This document shows positions 50,068 to 58,554 of a stretch of DNA of 64,000 nucleotides, in pieces. The stretch lies in NCBI RefSeq assembly GCF_014851805.1, contig NZ_JACVAK010000004.1, forward strand, positions 213,082 through 277,081. The letters run 5' to 3'. The notes below the pieces were generated by a model. The model worked only from the letters and a program-made list of their open reading frames with translations, ran no database searches and was not told where the DNA came from. How positions within the stretch are numbered: the first letter of the stretch is position 1; each line of letters starts with the position of its first letter. The stretch is from Pseudoxanthomonas sp. PXM02 (GTDB taxonomy: Bacteria > Pseudomonadota > Gammaproteobacteria > Xanthomonadales > Xanthomonadaceae). The position numbers were made by a program, and so were the translations under genes.

Positions 50068-50859
50068 TTAGTGCGCGCTGCCCATAGAATCAGAAAGCAA
50101 GGTATCTGCACTCATCGCTGAGTTCGAAGATCTATATGCCGCCAACGCGGATGCCGGCCTTTTGCGAGTGGCGTCAAGGTCGGCGATGCGATAGCCAGAA
50201 CTCTGTACTGTATGTAGGAGCTGATTCTCAAAGCCACGATCTATCACCCTTCTGAGGTTGTAGAGCTGGCTACGCAAAACATCGGAATCTGGGACGGCAT
50301 CCCCCCAGAGCTCGCGTTCGATCTCTCGACGGCTTACAACCCGGGGCGACTCTCGCATTAGTATGTTCAAAAGCTTGGTAGCGGAGGGTGACAGCTCAAT
50401 CTCCTTACCTCCTCGTTGAATGCGATGGCAAGCCGGATCAAACGATAGATCTCCTACTCTGAGCACCTCACGCCCGATCTCCCGACGATTCCTACGAATC
50501 ACTGCGATCAGTCTCGCTTCCAGCTCGCGTGTGGAGAACGGCTTCGTCAGGTAGTCATCTACCCCTCGTTCCAAGCCATCGACCTTGTCTTCTAATTGAT
50601 CTCTGCCTGTCACCATGATGATCGGCGTTGAGATGCGAGCTTCGTTCCGGAGCATTCTCACGATCTCTAAACCATCTAGGCGGGGAAGATGTCCGTCCAG
50701 AACAATCGCGTCGTATCGATTCTCGGCTGCTAGTCGGTAGCATTCCGCGCCGTCATGGGCATAGTCGACTTGCATCCCTCTGGCTTCCAGGTAGCTGCCT
50801 ACTCTTTCAGCGACGAAATGGTCGTCCTCGACGATTAGAACGAGTGCAAAAGCAGACAT
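50068..50859 (-). CDS. orphan OmpR/PhoB-family response regulator 1
   Basis: The 263-residue regulator has a receiver (phospho-acceptor Asp55 in IVLDGHLPRLDGL, Lys106 in LTKPF) and a winged-helix DNA-binding domain (LSPSATKLLNILMRESPRVV ... SDVLRSQLYNLRRVID). A 30-residue Ser/Ala-rich tail follows. GGAAGGTAGTGCC precedes ATG. It is closely similar to the regulator at 55366, with identical domain spacing, so one is a duplicate of the other. No kinase is adjacent. Confidence 0.93.
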   Translation of the reverse strand: MSAFALVLIVEDDHFVAERVGSYLEARGMQVDYAHDGAECYRLAAENRYDAIVLDGHLPRLDGLEIVRMLRNEARISTPIIMVTGRDQLEDKVDGLERGVDDYLTKPFSTRELEARLIAVIRRNRREIGREVLRVGDLSFDPACHRIQRGGKEIELSPSATKLLNILMRESPRVVSRREIERELWGDAVPDSDVLRSQLYNLRRVIDRGFENQLLHTVQSSGYRIADLDATRKRPASALAAYRSSNSAMSADTLLSDSMGSAH

Positions 50860-51059
50860 GGCACTACCTTCCCTTAAGTCATCTTTACTGACTTTGCTTC
50901 ACCAATCGTCATCCGACCGTGAAAGGCACCCGTTCAGCTTAAGCGAGAGAATTCACGGTGCAGCTACAGGTTGGGGGTCAGCCTGCAAGTCCGAAGCGCT
51001 GCAATCGAGGGCGACGCTGAGGACTACGAATTCTAGACCTCACACCTTGGAGAAGACTG

Positions 51060-51416
51060 ATGAAAATTTCGAACATGACGCTTTCCGCGCTTGCAGTTGC
51101 AGTGCTCGCGATGCCAGGCCTGGCTTCCGCCTACGGAGAAGGTGATAAGCCAAAAACGACGGCGGAACACTCGCAGCACAAGGAGTCGGCCCAGCCGGTC
51201 GATGACACTTGGATTACAACGAAGGTAAAAGCTGATTTGCTGGCCAGCTCCAATGTGCCCGGCACGGAAATCAAGGTCGAGACCGTCAACGGCGTGGTTA
51301 CCCTTTCGGGCACCATCTCGTCTCAGGCTGAGAAGGACAAGGCGCTGAAGGTTGCTCGTGGAATTAAGGGCGTCAAGACAGTGGAATCGGCAGGCTTGAA
51401 GATTGCTGCCCGCTGA
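51060..51416 (+). CDS. periplasmic BON-domain protein (OsmY-like)
   Basis: The 118-residue protein has a signal peptide (LSALAVAVLAMPGLASA|Y) and a single BON domain (WITTKVKADLLASSNVPG ... KVETVNGVVTLSGTISSQ ... GIKGVKTVES). BON domains bind phospholipid surfaces, and OsmY-like proteins are induced by osmotic or envelope stress. The ribosome site TTGGAGAAGACTG is strong. It is divergent from the response regulator at 50859, which is a plausible controller. Confidence 0.92.
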   Translation: MKISNMTLSALAVAVLAMPGLASAYGEGDKPKTTAEHSQHKESAQPVDDTWITTKVKADLLASSNVPGTEIKVETVNGVVTLSGTISSQAEKDKALKVARGIKGVKTVESAGLKIAAR

Positions 51417-51678
51417 GCTTGCAGGCGCGATGCGTTTCGTGTGAGCGCGTCGCTATTAAGGGCTTCATGCCTCCCCCGCTGCTCGCGTAGTCGATGACTA
51501 CATGCGCAGCGGGGAGATTTCGTTGTCTCAGGAAAGACGGTCTTAGACCTCGCCGCGTATCCTGGCATAGGCCTTTATCTTCTATGCACTCGCGCAGTTG
51601 GAACTCAGATTGACCTTCGCGAATGAGCTCCAAGATTGATCCAGTTGAGCTCAGATTTCATCGCGACTAAGGCGGTGA

Positions 51679-52029
51679 CTACGGGCCTACGCATTTGCGA
51701 GCGGTTGAAAGCGAGCCGCACGGCCCTGAGAGGTAGGGGAATTGCTGTGCCTGATACGCAGCGATCACACTCGCTTCTCGATCACGGATCCAGTTCTCTA
51801 CAAACACTTTCCCCCTCTTGACCGTCGGGACCGCCACAGGTCGACCGGGGGTGTCGATAGTCTGACCCAGGAAGTGGACAGCAAGCCCTAAGCCCGAGGG
51901 CTGTACTCGAGCGATCGGATGCTGGGCGCAGTAAAGCGTGTGGGCCGTGCGATGGGGGTTGACCTTGAACGGGTCGCCATCATGCGGGCTCTCGCGCCAA
52001 TAGAAGCTGGGCGCCAGAGACGTGTTCAT
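51679..52029 (-). CDS. paralogous small protein, copy 2 (novel family)
   Basis: The 116-residue protein is the most diverged of the four copies. It has an N-terminal extension (SFYWRESPHDGDPF) and then HTLYCAQHPIARVQP, AVPTVKRGKVFVENW and EASVIAAY, matching HTLYLDDIPVVRVEP, VRSVDRGKVLANRW and LTVIRE of the copy at 57476. ATG 52029 is supported by AGGAAATCAGC. It is on the same strand as copy 3, 326 bp downstream of it. The function is unknown. Confidence 0.7.
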   Translation of the reverse strand: MNTSLAPSFYWRESPHDGDPFKVNPHRTAHTLYCAQHPIARVQPSGLGLAVHFLGQTIDTPGRPVAVPTVKRGKVFVENWIRDREASVIAAYQAQQFPYLSGPCGSLSTARKCVGP

Positions 52030-52355
52030 GCTGATTTCCTGCGAGTGATTTGAGGAATTTTCTCGCGTTGGATGTAGTGCTAGCGTCAACGCATCGCCGA
52101 CACGTGCCAACCGATTAGGCCGCCGCCTCTATGATCTACTCAGACGCAACGGAATTTGAGCACGTCCTCACGACAGCGGTCGCCGCATCGCATCTTCGTG
52201 AACTTGGCCGGCAAAACGGTTGGTAGAGGCATATAGCGGAATCACGCCTGTTCCGGTCGCTTCCAAGCCGTGCCCCCTCAAGCCAACACCATGCAGAGTG
52301 CGAGCCCTGTCCTTAAATGCAGTTGACGACTTGAGCGACCAGATCGAATGCCCCG
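52030..52355. other. gene-free region between copies 2 and 3
   Basis: I see no gene, repeat or clear promoter here. It lies between two tandem members of the small paralogous family and presumably holds the copy 2 promoter on the minus strand. Confidence 0.4.
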
Positions 52356-52691
52356 TCAAGATGCTCGCGCCCAACTGGGCATTTGCCAAGCAAAGATCCG
52401 GCGGGGCGGTCCATGGACCACGGGCGGTGCCAATTCCGGGCGTCCGCATGCCGGAGCTATAAGCCGCTGACGCTGCAACACCCAACGGTTGGCCCAGCCC
52501 CTTCCGTACTCCGCACGTCGCACAGCCACCTGCTGAGGCGTGATATCCGGAACCTCCAGTAGCGTCTCGACTCGCCAGGCCGACCCTACAGGGGCGACGC
52601 GCACGAGGGGATAACCATTGAGAGAGAGGATTTGCTCACCGTTGTCTTCTTCCCAGACGTAGTCCGGCGGCAGCTGGACGCTAGTGGACAT
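52356..52691 (-). CDS. paralogous small protein, copy 3 (novel family)
   Basis: The 111-residue protein has LPPDYVWEEDNGEQILSL, then PLVRVAPVGSAWRVETLLEV, VAVRRAEYGRGWANRW and LIAPACGR. It aligns without gaps with copies 1 and 4. ATG 52691 is preferred because GGAGG lies nine bases upstream; for ATG 52700 the same GGAGG would touch the start. The C-terminal tail after LIAPAC is Pro-rich and differs between copies. Confidence 0.72.
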   Translation of the reverse strand: MSTSVQLPPDYVWEEDNGEQILSLNGYPLVRVAPVGSAWRVETLLEVPDITPQQVAVRRAEYGRGWANRWVLQRQRLIAPACGRPELAPPVVHGPPRRIFAWQMPSWARAS

Positions 52692-53083
52692 GGCTTTCAT
52701 CCTCCATCTGGTGAGTGTGAAAGCTGAACGTTACGGAGTTCGTGTAGATGCCATGTCAACGCCTAGCTGGCTTCTGCTACGCCTCCGGCATAGGCAAGGT
52801 CTGGTCCGGCCGAACTGCGAACATCGAAGCTTTACGAGGCCTCAAGCAATGCGGCCGGCAACTAGGTGCAACGCTTTCAGCTACCGCGCGACAATCCAGA
52901 GTGCACATCGTAGTCACGCCGCCTGTGGAAGATGCGCGTAGCAGATGGGCGAGGATCCGGCCGGATGCAGCGACGGCTCGGTGCCGGGCTGGCGGCCGCA
53001 CACAGCATGCTCGCCGATCGTCCGCGACGCGACGCTCGCGCCAGCCCCCGTACGTTCCCCCCTCGACTCCGGACGGATATGCC
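52692..53083. other. gene-free region upstream of katE
   Basis: The 392 bp separate copy 3 (minus) from katE (plus) and must carry both promoters. The open frame that extends katE upstream through this region is Arg/Cys-rich and unlike catalase, so it is not coding. No OxyR-type palindrome was recognised by eye. Confidence 0.4.
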
Positions 53084-55189
53084 ATGGCCAGCCAGAAGAA
53101 GCCCGCCAGTACCCCCAAGACAGCCAAGACATCCAAGACGCAGGCGGCGACGCGTGGCGGCGGCGACGAGCGCCATGACCTGGCGGGCGGGCGGCATCCG
53201 CCGTTGACCACCAATCAGGGCATCCCGGTGGCCGACAACCAGAACTCGCTGCGCAGCGCGCCGCGCGGGCCGACGCTGCTGGAAGACTTCATCCTGCGGG
53301 AGAAGATCACCCACTTCGACCATGAGCGCATTCCCGAGCGGATCGTCCACGCGCGGGGCACGGCCGCGCACGGCTATTTCGAACTGAAGAAATCGCTGGG
53401 CAAGTACACGACGGCCAAGGTGCTCAGCGAGGTGGGCGTGCGCACGCCCGTATTCACGCGCTTCTCCACGGTGGCCGGCGGCGCGGGCTCGGTGGACACG
53501 CCGCGCGATGTCCGCGGCTTCGCGGTCAAGTTCTATACAGGCGAGGGCAACTGGGACCTGGTGGGGAACAACATCCCGGTGTTCTTCATCCAGGACGCGA
53601 TGAAGTTCCCCGACGTCGTGCACTCGGTGAAGATGGAGCCCGACCGCGGCTTTCCGCAGGCCGGCAGTGCGCACGATACGTTCTGGGATTTCGTGTCGCT
53701 GACGCCGGAGACCATGCACATGATCATGTGGGCGATGAGCGACCGCACGATCCCGCGCTCGTTGCGGACCATCGAAGGCTTCGGCGTGCACAGCTTCCGG
53801 CTGCTCGATGCGCAGGGACGCTCCACCTTCGTGAAGTTCCACTGGCGTCCTGTCCTCGGCATCCAGTCCACGGTGTGGGACGAGGCGCTGAAGCTGCAGG
53901 CCGCCGACAACGATTTCCACCGACGCGACTTGTTCGAGGCGATCCAGGCCGGCGCGTTCCCGGCGTGGGATCTGGGCGTGCAGCTGTTTACGGAAGAACA
54001 GGCGGACGGATTTCCGTTCGACCATCTGGACCCGACCAAGCTGATCCCCGAAGAGACGATTCCGCTGACGATCATCGGCCGCATGGTGCTGGACCGCTGG
54101 CCCGACAACTTCTTCGCCGAGACCGAACAGGTGGCATACTGCCCGGCGAACATCGTGCCCGGTATCGACTTCAGCGACGATCCGCTGCTGCAGGGGCGGT
54201 TGTTCTCCTACCTCGATACCCAGCTCTCGCGCCTGGGCGGTCCCAACTTCCACCAGCTCCCGGTCAACGCGCCGAAGTGTCCCTTCGCCAATCTGCAACG
54301 CGACGGCCACATGCAGATGTCCGTTCCGAAAGGGCGGGTCAACTACGAGCCCAGTTCGCTGCAGCCCGATTCGCCGCGCGAGACGCCGCAGGGGTTCCGC
54401 AGCCATGCCACGACGACGGAGGCGGGCGGCAAGCAACGCCTCCGGCCGGCGTCCTTCGCCGATCACTACAGCCAGGCACGCCTGTTCTTCCGCAGCCAGG
54501 GCAAGCACGAACAGGCACACATCGCGTCGGCGCTGGTGTTCGAGTTGTCCAAGGTGCAGACGCCGCATGTGCGCGATGCCGTCGTCGGTCACCTTCGCCA
54601 CGTCGACCCGGCACTGGCGGAACGGGTGCGCGATGGACTGGGCATGACGTCGCTGCCGGACGCCCCGCCTGCCGCCGTCAAGCCGAAGGACCTGCCGCCG
54701 TCGCCGGCATTGCGCATCATCGACCGGATGCGGGACACGCTGGAGGGTCGTTGCATCGGCCTGCTGGTGGACGATGGCTCGGATGCCGCCGTGGTCAAGG
54801 CGCTGGGGAAGGCGATCGAGCGCGAAGGCGCCACCGTCAAGATCGTCGCCCCGCGGCTGGACGGCGCGACGCTGGACGATGGTTCGCGTCTGGCGGCCGA
54901 CGGGCAACTGGCCGGTACCCCGTCGGTGCTGTTTGATGCGGTGGCGCTGATCCTGTCCCCCGACGCGGGCAAGCGGTTGGCCAAGGAAGCCGCCGCCGTC
55001 GACTTCGTGCGCGACGCGTTCGGACACCTGAAAGCGATCGGCGCCGATGCCGGCGCGCAGCCTGTGTTGAAAGCGGCTGGCATCGGTCGCGATGCCGGCG
55101 TGATGGATGCCGATCTGACGCAGGCCTTCATCGCGGCCGCACGCAAGCGCCAGTGGGACCGGGAGAAGAAAGTGCGATCCTTGGCTTGA
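53084..55189 (+). CDS. katE: large-subunit catalase HPII (KatE)
   Basis: The 701-residue clade 2 catalase has the distal His89 ([12 protein letters not shown]), an active-site Asn in [12 protein letters not shown] and the haem-ligand Tyr376 in [16 protein letters not shown]-terminal DJ-1/PfpI-like domain (from about 555; [20 protein letters not shown]) is typical of HPII. A Lys/Thr-rich N-terminal tail precedes the core. It degrades hydrogen peroxide, mainly in stationary phase. ATG 53084 is used. High GC contrasts with the flanks. A weak AACCACC/GGTGGTT stem follows at 55214-55244. Confidence 0.95.
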   Translation: MASQKKPASTPKTAKTSKTQAATRGGGDERHDLAGGRHPPLTTNQGIPVADNQNSLRSAPRGPTLLEDFILREKITHFDHERIPERIVHARGTAAHGYFELKKSLGKYTTAKVLSEVGVRTPVFTRFSTVAGGAGSVDTPRDVRGFAVKFYTGEGNWDLVGNNIPVFFIQDAMKFPDVVHSVKMEPDRGFPQAGSAHDTFWDFVSLTPETMHMIMWAMSDRTIPRSLRTIEGFGVHSFRLLDAQGRSTFVKFHWRPVLGIQSTVWDEALKLQAADNDFHRRDLFEAIQAGAFPAWDLGVQLFTEEQADGFPFDHLDPTKLIPEETIPLTIIGRMVLDRWPDNFFAETEQVAYCPANIVPGIDFSDDPLLQGRLFSYLDTQLSRLGGPNFHQLPVNAPKCPFANLQRDGHMQMSVPKGRVNYEPSSLQPDSPRETPQGFRSHATTTEAGGKQRLRPASFADHYSQARLFFRSQGKHEQAHIASALVFELSKVQTPHVRDAVVGHLRHVDPALAERVRDGLGMTSLPDAPPAAVKPKDLPPSPALRIIDRMRDTLEGRCIGLLVDDGSDAAVVKALGKAIEREGATVKIVAPRLDGATLDDGSRLAADGQLAGTPSVLFDAVALILSPDAGKRLAKEAAAVDFVRDAFGHLKAIGADAGAQPVLKAAGIGRDAGVMDADLTQAFIAAARKRQWDREKKVRSLA

Positions 55190-55365
55190 CCGTGGGGATG
55201 ATCGATATCTCACAACCACCATTTTCTAGCCGGGAGCGGTGGTTCCCATCTGTCGCGCCGGCCGTGAGTCTCAAAGGCAACGTCTCGGGTCGCCGCCGTC
55301 TTCTTCACATCGCCATGACGAGCCTTGATTCAGTTTAGTGAAACTGACAGGGGTGGGGCGACAGC

Positions 55366-56109
55366 GTGTCTAATTCCGGGATCATCCTTCTTGTTGAGGA
55401 CAATCGAATCCTTGCAGAAGCGGTCGGCAGCTACCTAGAGACCAGGGGACTGGACGTTGACTATGCGGTAGATGGCATTGAGGGCTATCGGCTAGCTCTG
55501 GAGAACCGCTACGACGCGATCGTGCTCGATGGCAACATGCCGCGTATGGACGGTCTGGAGGTGGTTCGTAAACTGCGGAAAGAGTCCCGGATGTCGACCC
55601 CCATCATCATGGTGACGGCCCGCGACACGCTTGAGGACAAGATCCGAGGGTTGGAGCTCGGAGTAGATGACTACCTCACCAAGCCCTTTGCTGCGCAGGA
55701 ACTAGAGGCCCGTCTGCGCGCGGTCATCCGTCGCAACCGTAAGCAACTGTGTGGAAAAGCCTTGCGCGTCGGTGATCTCACTTACGACCCCGCGAGTCAG
55801 CGGGCGATACGCGCGGGCAAAGAGCTTCATCTTTCGCGCGTTGCCACCCAATTGCTTCAGATCTTGATGCGCGAGTCTCCACGCGTGGTGACCCGTCGAG
55901 AGATCGAGCGCGAAATCTGGGGTGACGACCTGCCTGATTCGGATGTGCTGAGAAGCCATCTCTACAATCTTCGGAAGGGAATCGATAAGGATTTCAGTAG
56001 TCCGCTTCTGCAAACGGTTCAAAGTGCAGGCTATCGCCTCGCGGACCTCAGTCACAGCCAAAGTCAGGACACTAACGACCAGCCCCCGCTAGCTTCTGCG
56101 GCGGGCTGA
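55366..56109 (+). CDS. orphan OmpR/PhoB-family response regulator 2
   Basis: The 247-residue regulator has a receiver with Asp55 (IVLDGNMPRMDGL) and Lys106 (LTKPF), and a winged-helix domain (LSRVATQLLQILMRESPRVV ... SDVLRSHLYNLRKGID). It is a paralog of the regulator at 50068, and residue numbering of the key positions is identical. The start is GTG 55366. It converges on the BLUF gene, whose end is 62 bp away. No kinase is adjacent. Confidence 0.93.
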   Translation: MSNSGIILLVEDNRILAEAVGSYLETRGLDVDYAVDGIEGYRLALENRYDAIVLDGNMPRMDGLEVVRKLRKESRMSTPIIMVTARDTLEDKIRGLELGVDDYLTKPFAAQELEARLRAVIRRNRKQLCGKALRVGDLTYDPASQRAIRAGKELHLSRVATQLLQILMRESPRVVTRREIEREIWGDDLPDSDVLRSHLYNLRKGIDKDFSSPLLQTVQSAGYRLADLSHSQSQDTNDQPPLASAAG

Positions 56110-56170
56110 TTCGCTCCATCTCCATTCGCTCGGGACTTTGTCCGGCTTCTTGGTCAGAGGCCGGCGCTTT

Positions 56171-56611
56171 TCAGATGTGGCGGGCTGGCGAAACATCCTT
56201 GTCGAAGTTACGCCAGAAGTAGCTTAGTGAATTTGCAACCAAATCCCTTTTGAGGTCGCCTTGCGGTTCCCTGCCTGGCAGCCAATTCAACCCTTCGATC
56301 CCGGACGCAGCGCCGTCGCGGTAAAACATCTCCCATCCCTCGAAGCGCCGCGCGGCAACCGGACCGTCCATGAGATGAAGCAGAACTAAGTGGGATCGAG
56401 ACGCGCGGATGCGCGAGACTGCCTCGGATAGGCTGCCACGGGGTCCCTCGATGTACTGAAAAAAGCAGGAGCCGTCGAAGACCAAAGCGCCCGAAAGATC
56501 GTGCTTTCCATTGAATTCGATAGCGTCTGTTAATAGGCTCCTGAGCCTAGTGCTGTCCAACTGCTCGGTTGCTCGACTCACGTAGGCGAGCGCACTTAAC
56601 TTCGAAGACAC
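56171..56611 (-). CDS. short BLUF blue-light photoreceptor
   Basis: The 147-residue protein is a stand-alone BLUF domain. The flavin-switch residues are all present in the right register: Tyr10 (LSALAYVSRAT), Asn34 and Gln52 (FFQYIEGP), with the 42-residue Tyr-Gln spacing seen in AppA and PixD. It should bind FAD and respond to blue light through the Tyr/Gln hydrogen-bond switch. There is no output domain, so it must act through a partner protein. GTG 56611 is chosen because the domain starts there. Confidence 0.9.
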   Translation of the reverse strand: MSSKLSALAYVSRATEQLDSTRLRSLLTDAIEFNGKHDLSGALVFDGSCFFQYIEGPRGSLSEAVSRIRASRSHLVLLHLMDGPVAARRFEGWEMFYRDGAASGIEGLNWLPGREPQGDLKRDLVANSLSYFWRNFDKDVSPARHI

Positions 56612-56706
56612 CCTGGTTTTCCCATGTCCGGGCAGACGCCCTGCGGGAGGCGATTTTACACAGCCAGAAGGGGGCAACCCGCTCGTGCAATCTGGCTAAA
56701 AGCGCG

Positions 56707-56725
56707 AACCTGAATAATTCAGGTT
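56707..56725. promoter_or_regulatory. 19-bp perfect palindrome between BLUF and the 56810 gene
   Basis: AACCTGAAT-A-ATTCAGGTT is a perfect 9+1+9 inverted repeat in the divergent intergenic region, extended by GCG/CGC with one offset base. It fits a dimeric regulator operator; as RNA it would also form a stem. No U tract follows. Confidence 0.55.
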
Positions 56726-56809
56726 TCGCCAAGGGCTCTTTGATATTGTGCGCCCCATCTACTGCGACCTGCAGTACACCTAGCGGCCGGGAACCGCATT
56801 AGCCGCTCC

Positions 56810-57055
56810 ATGAGACTGAACCTCTACCGCGTTGACGGTGGGTACTTCGTGTGCCCGGCTGACGATCCGATACCTGCCTCGCACACTTCCGAATTGAAGG
56901 ATCGCGCACCCGACATGCGATTCCTCTCTCGGGATACCGCCGGCCGGAAGTTTATTGAAGATCACATGCGCTTGAACGGCGCGATCCTGATGGATGAGCG
57001 AGTGGCGAACATCATGCTCGCTGGGTACCCGGGCTGGTTGAACCGCTCGTTCTAG
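56810..57055 (+). CDS. hypothetical protein
   Basis: The 81-residue protein (LYRVDGGYFVCPADDPIPAS ... DHMRLNGAILMDERVANIML) has a compact alpha/beta look with no named motif. It is divergent from BLUF across a palindrome. Its TAG stop shares the tetranucleotide CTAG with the stop of the convergent XRE gene, the same arrangement as at 31740. The function is unknown. Confidence 0.6.
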   Translation: MRLNLYRVDGGYFVCPADDPIPASHTSELKDRAPDMRFLSRDTAGRKFIEDHMRLNGAILMDERVANIMLAGYPGWLNRSF

Positions 57056-57408
57056 CGTCTACTCGTGAGCTCGCTCAGCAGATGAGCGACCAAGCCGCGA
57101 CGGCGAGCAGGTATTCGCCTGAGCGACTGAAGACAGGCAGATTCGTAGGCGTCTCTTGCGTAATCGATCTCGTTCTTAAGTGGTTTTGAGGGACGGCGCT
57201 TTTGAGCATTTCCGTGTCCCGTTGCCAGCCACTCAAAAGCAACCTGGGTCATCTCAGCAATCTGGATGAGATGGCTAATACTGGGCTGGGTTCCGCCCTC
57301 TACTCGCTCCCATTGCGCCACTGCACTTCGGTTGACGCCTAAAGGCTCAGCTAACTGCGTCTGTGTCAGGGAGGCATCCAACCTGGCCTAACGAATGCGA
57401 TTTGCCAT
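57052..57408 (-). pseudogene. XRE-family regulator with an amber codon at position 7
   Basis: The frame MANRIR-stop-ARLDASLTQTQLA, then EPLGVNRSAVAQWERVEGG, is a complete XRE helix-turn-helix protein of about 118 residues, except that codon 7 is TAG (57388-57390). Homologous regulators usually read RIREARL here, so a GAG-to-TAG change is likely. The ATG at 57408 has a good upstream AGGTGACAGGATCC. Translation could instead restart at TTG 57381, keeping the helix-turn-helix nearly intact. It may be functional at low level. Confidence 0.75.
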
Positions 57409-57413
57409 GGATC

Positions 57414-57427
57414 CTGTCACCTGACAG
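57414..57427. promoter_or_regulatory. palindromic operator candidate of the XRE gene
   Basis: CTGTCA-CC-TGACAG is a perfect 6-bp inverted repeat with 2-bp spacer, ending six bases before the original XRE ATG and covering its ribosome-site region. This is where autorepressing XRE proteins often bind. Confidence 0.5.
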
Positions 57428-57475
57428 CTCGCTCTGAGGGAATGTGGGGGTCTTTGCGTAGCGCTGGACGGCCGA

Positions 57476-57802
57476 TCATGTCTGAAGCCAGCGGGCAATA
57501 GAGGGCGGTTCGGAAGCCTCATTCTTACTGTCTATTCCGTGCTGGATGCAGTTAGAGCACGTTTCCCGGATTACGGTAAGGCGTGCCGTTGCCCAGCGAT
57601 TTGCCAGGACCTTACCGCGATCCACCGAGCGAACCATCATCTCTTGGGCACTCAAGCGTGGCCCATGAACAAGTGTACGAACCATCAGGCCGCGAACCAT
57701 GGGCTCCACACGGACAACTGGAATGTCATCCAAATAGAGCGTGTGTTGATCCAACTCCTGACGCCAGGAGAGCTCAGGAGGCAGCTTGGCATTTATTGAC
57801 AT
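57476..57802 (-). CDS. paralogous small protein, copy 4 (novel family)
   Basis: The 108-residue protein has LPPELSWRQELDQHTLYL, then IPVVRVEPMVRGLMVRTLVH, MMVRSVDRGKVLANRW and TVIRETC. It shares WRQE..DQH with copy 1, LPPE/D with copy 3 and RGKV with copy 2, which ties the four together. GGGAGCGAAACG precedes the ATG. It lies upstream of the XRE gene on the same strand, with an operator-like palindrome between them. The C-terminal tail is specific to this copy. The function is unknown. Confidence 0.75.
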   Translation of the reverse strand: MSINAKLPPELSWRQELDQHTLYLDDIPVVRVEPMVRGLMVRTLVHGPRLSAQEMMVRSVDRGKVLANRWATARLTVIRETCSNCIQHGIDSKNEASEPPSIARWLQT

Positions 57803-57949
57803 CGTTTCGCTCCCTTAAAAACCTGAGATATCCGAGCATACAGCTACTATTGGCCCATTCTCGGCCAGCTAAAGTGACCTGCGAGTCCCTGTGTAGCGAG
57901 GGCTACAGATATTTAGTCTTTCTTCTTTACTACCAAGCCAAGTACTTGC

Positions 57950-58438
57950 TCAACCAAGCACGAGTGGATTGAGCTTCCAGGCGGCGAGATTCAGTACCGA
58001 TGCGAAGCTGACCCAGGCCAGGTAAGGCAACATCAACAGCCCCGCACTTCGCCTCACCCGCCAAAAGCCGATCAGGGTAGCGATGATGAGCAGCCATAGA
58101 GCGACGATATCGGCGAACGCCCAATCGCCTCGTTGCCAATGAAAGAACAGCCAGCTCCACAAGGTGTTCACTGCCAACTGCGCTAGGAACAGGGTCAACA
58201 CCCCTTGGTGCTTCGCCCAGCCACCGTTTTGCCACACCAGCCAGGCGGCCACACCCATGGCGCCGTAGAGCACGGTCCACACCGGCCCAAAGACACTCGC
58301 AGGCGGTGCCCACGAAGGCAGCGTCAAACTCTTATAGAAGACGTCCGCGTGTACCGAGGCCACCGCCCCGACCCCTGCCGCGGCGTAGCAAAGCAGTAGC
58401 CACCCAGCCAAGCCAACCACCTGTTGCGTACGCGTCAT
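57950..58438 (-). CDS. tspO: TspO/MBR-family tryptophan-rich sensory protein
   Basis: The 162-residue, five-helix membrane protein contains the family core PSWAPPASVFGPVWTVLYGAMGVAAWLVW (quoted in two parts in the family as PxWxPP and FGPVWTxLY) and a late WLLIIATLIGFWRV. Bacterial TspO binds porphyrins and modulates tetrapyrrole and photosensitiser levels. It is followed on the same strand order by a DUF2878 gene upstream of it. Confidence 0.93.
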   Translation of the reverse strand: MTRTQQVVGLAGWLLLCYAAAGVGAVASVHADVFYKSLTLPSWAPPASVFGPVWTVLYGAMGVAAWLVWQNGGWAKHQGVLTLFLAQLAVNTLWSWLFFHWQRGDWAFADIVALWLLIIATLIGFWRVRRSAGLLMLPYLAWVSFASVLNLAAWKLNPLVLG

Positions 58439-58554
58439 GAGACCTTCCTAGATGAAGTTACGGACTTGAGACGAGAGGAGTGCAGAGCTCCAGCCTGCCT
58501 CGCTAGTGTGGAGCACCTTGGCGTGATGCCGACGACAAAGAAGAGATCCTGGAA

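Noticed and set aside
50028..50069. 14-codon ATG frame after GGGGTGGAGAAC, possible leader peptide
   Set aside because: It points into the 3' end of a convergent gene, so there is no downstream gene for a leader to control.
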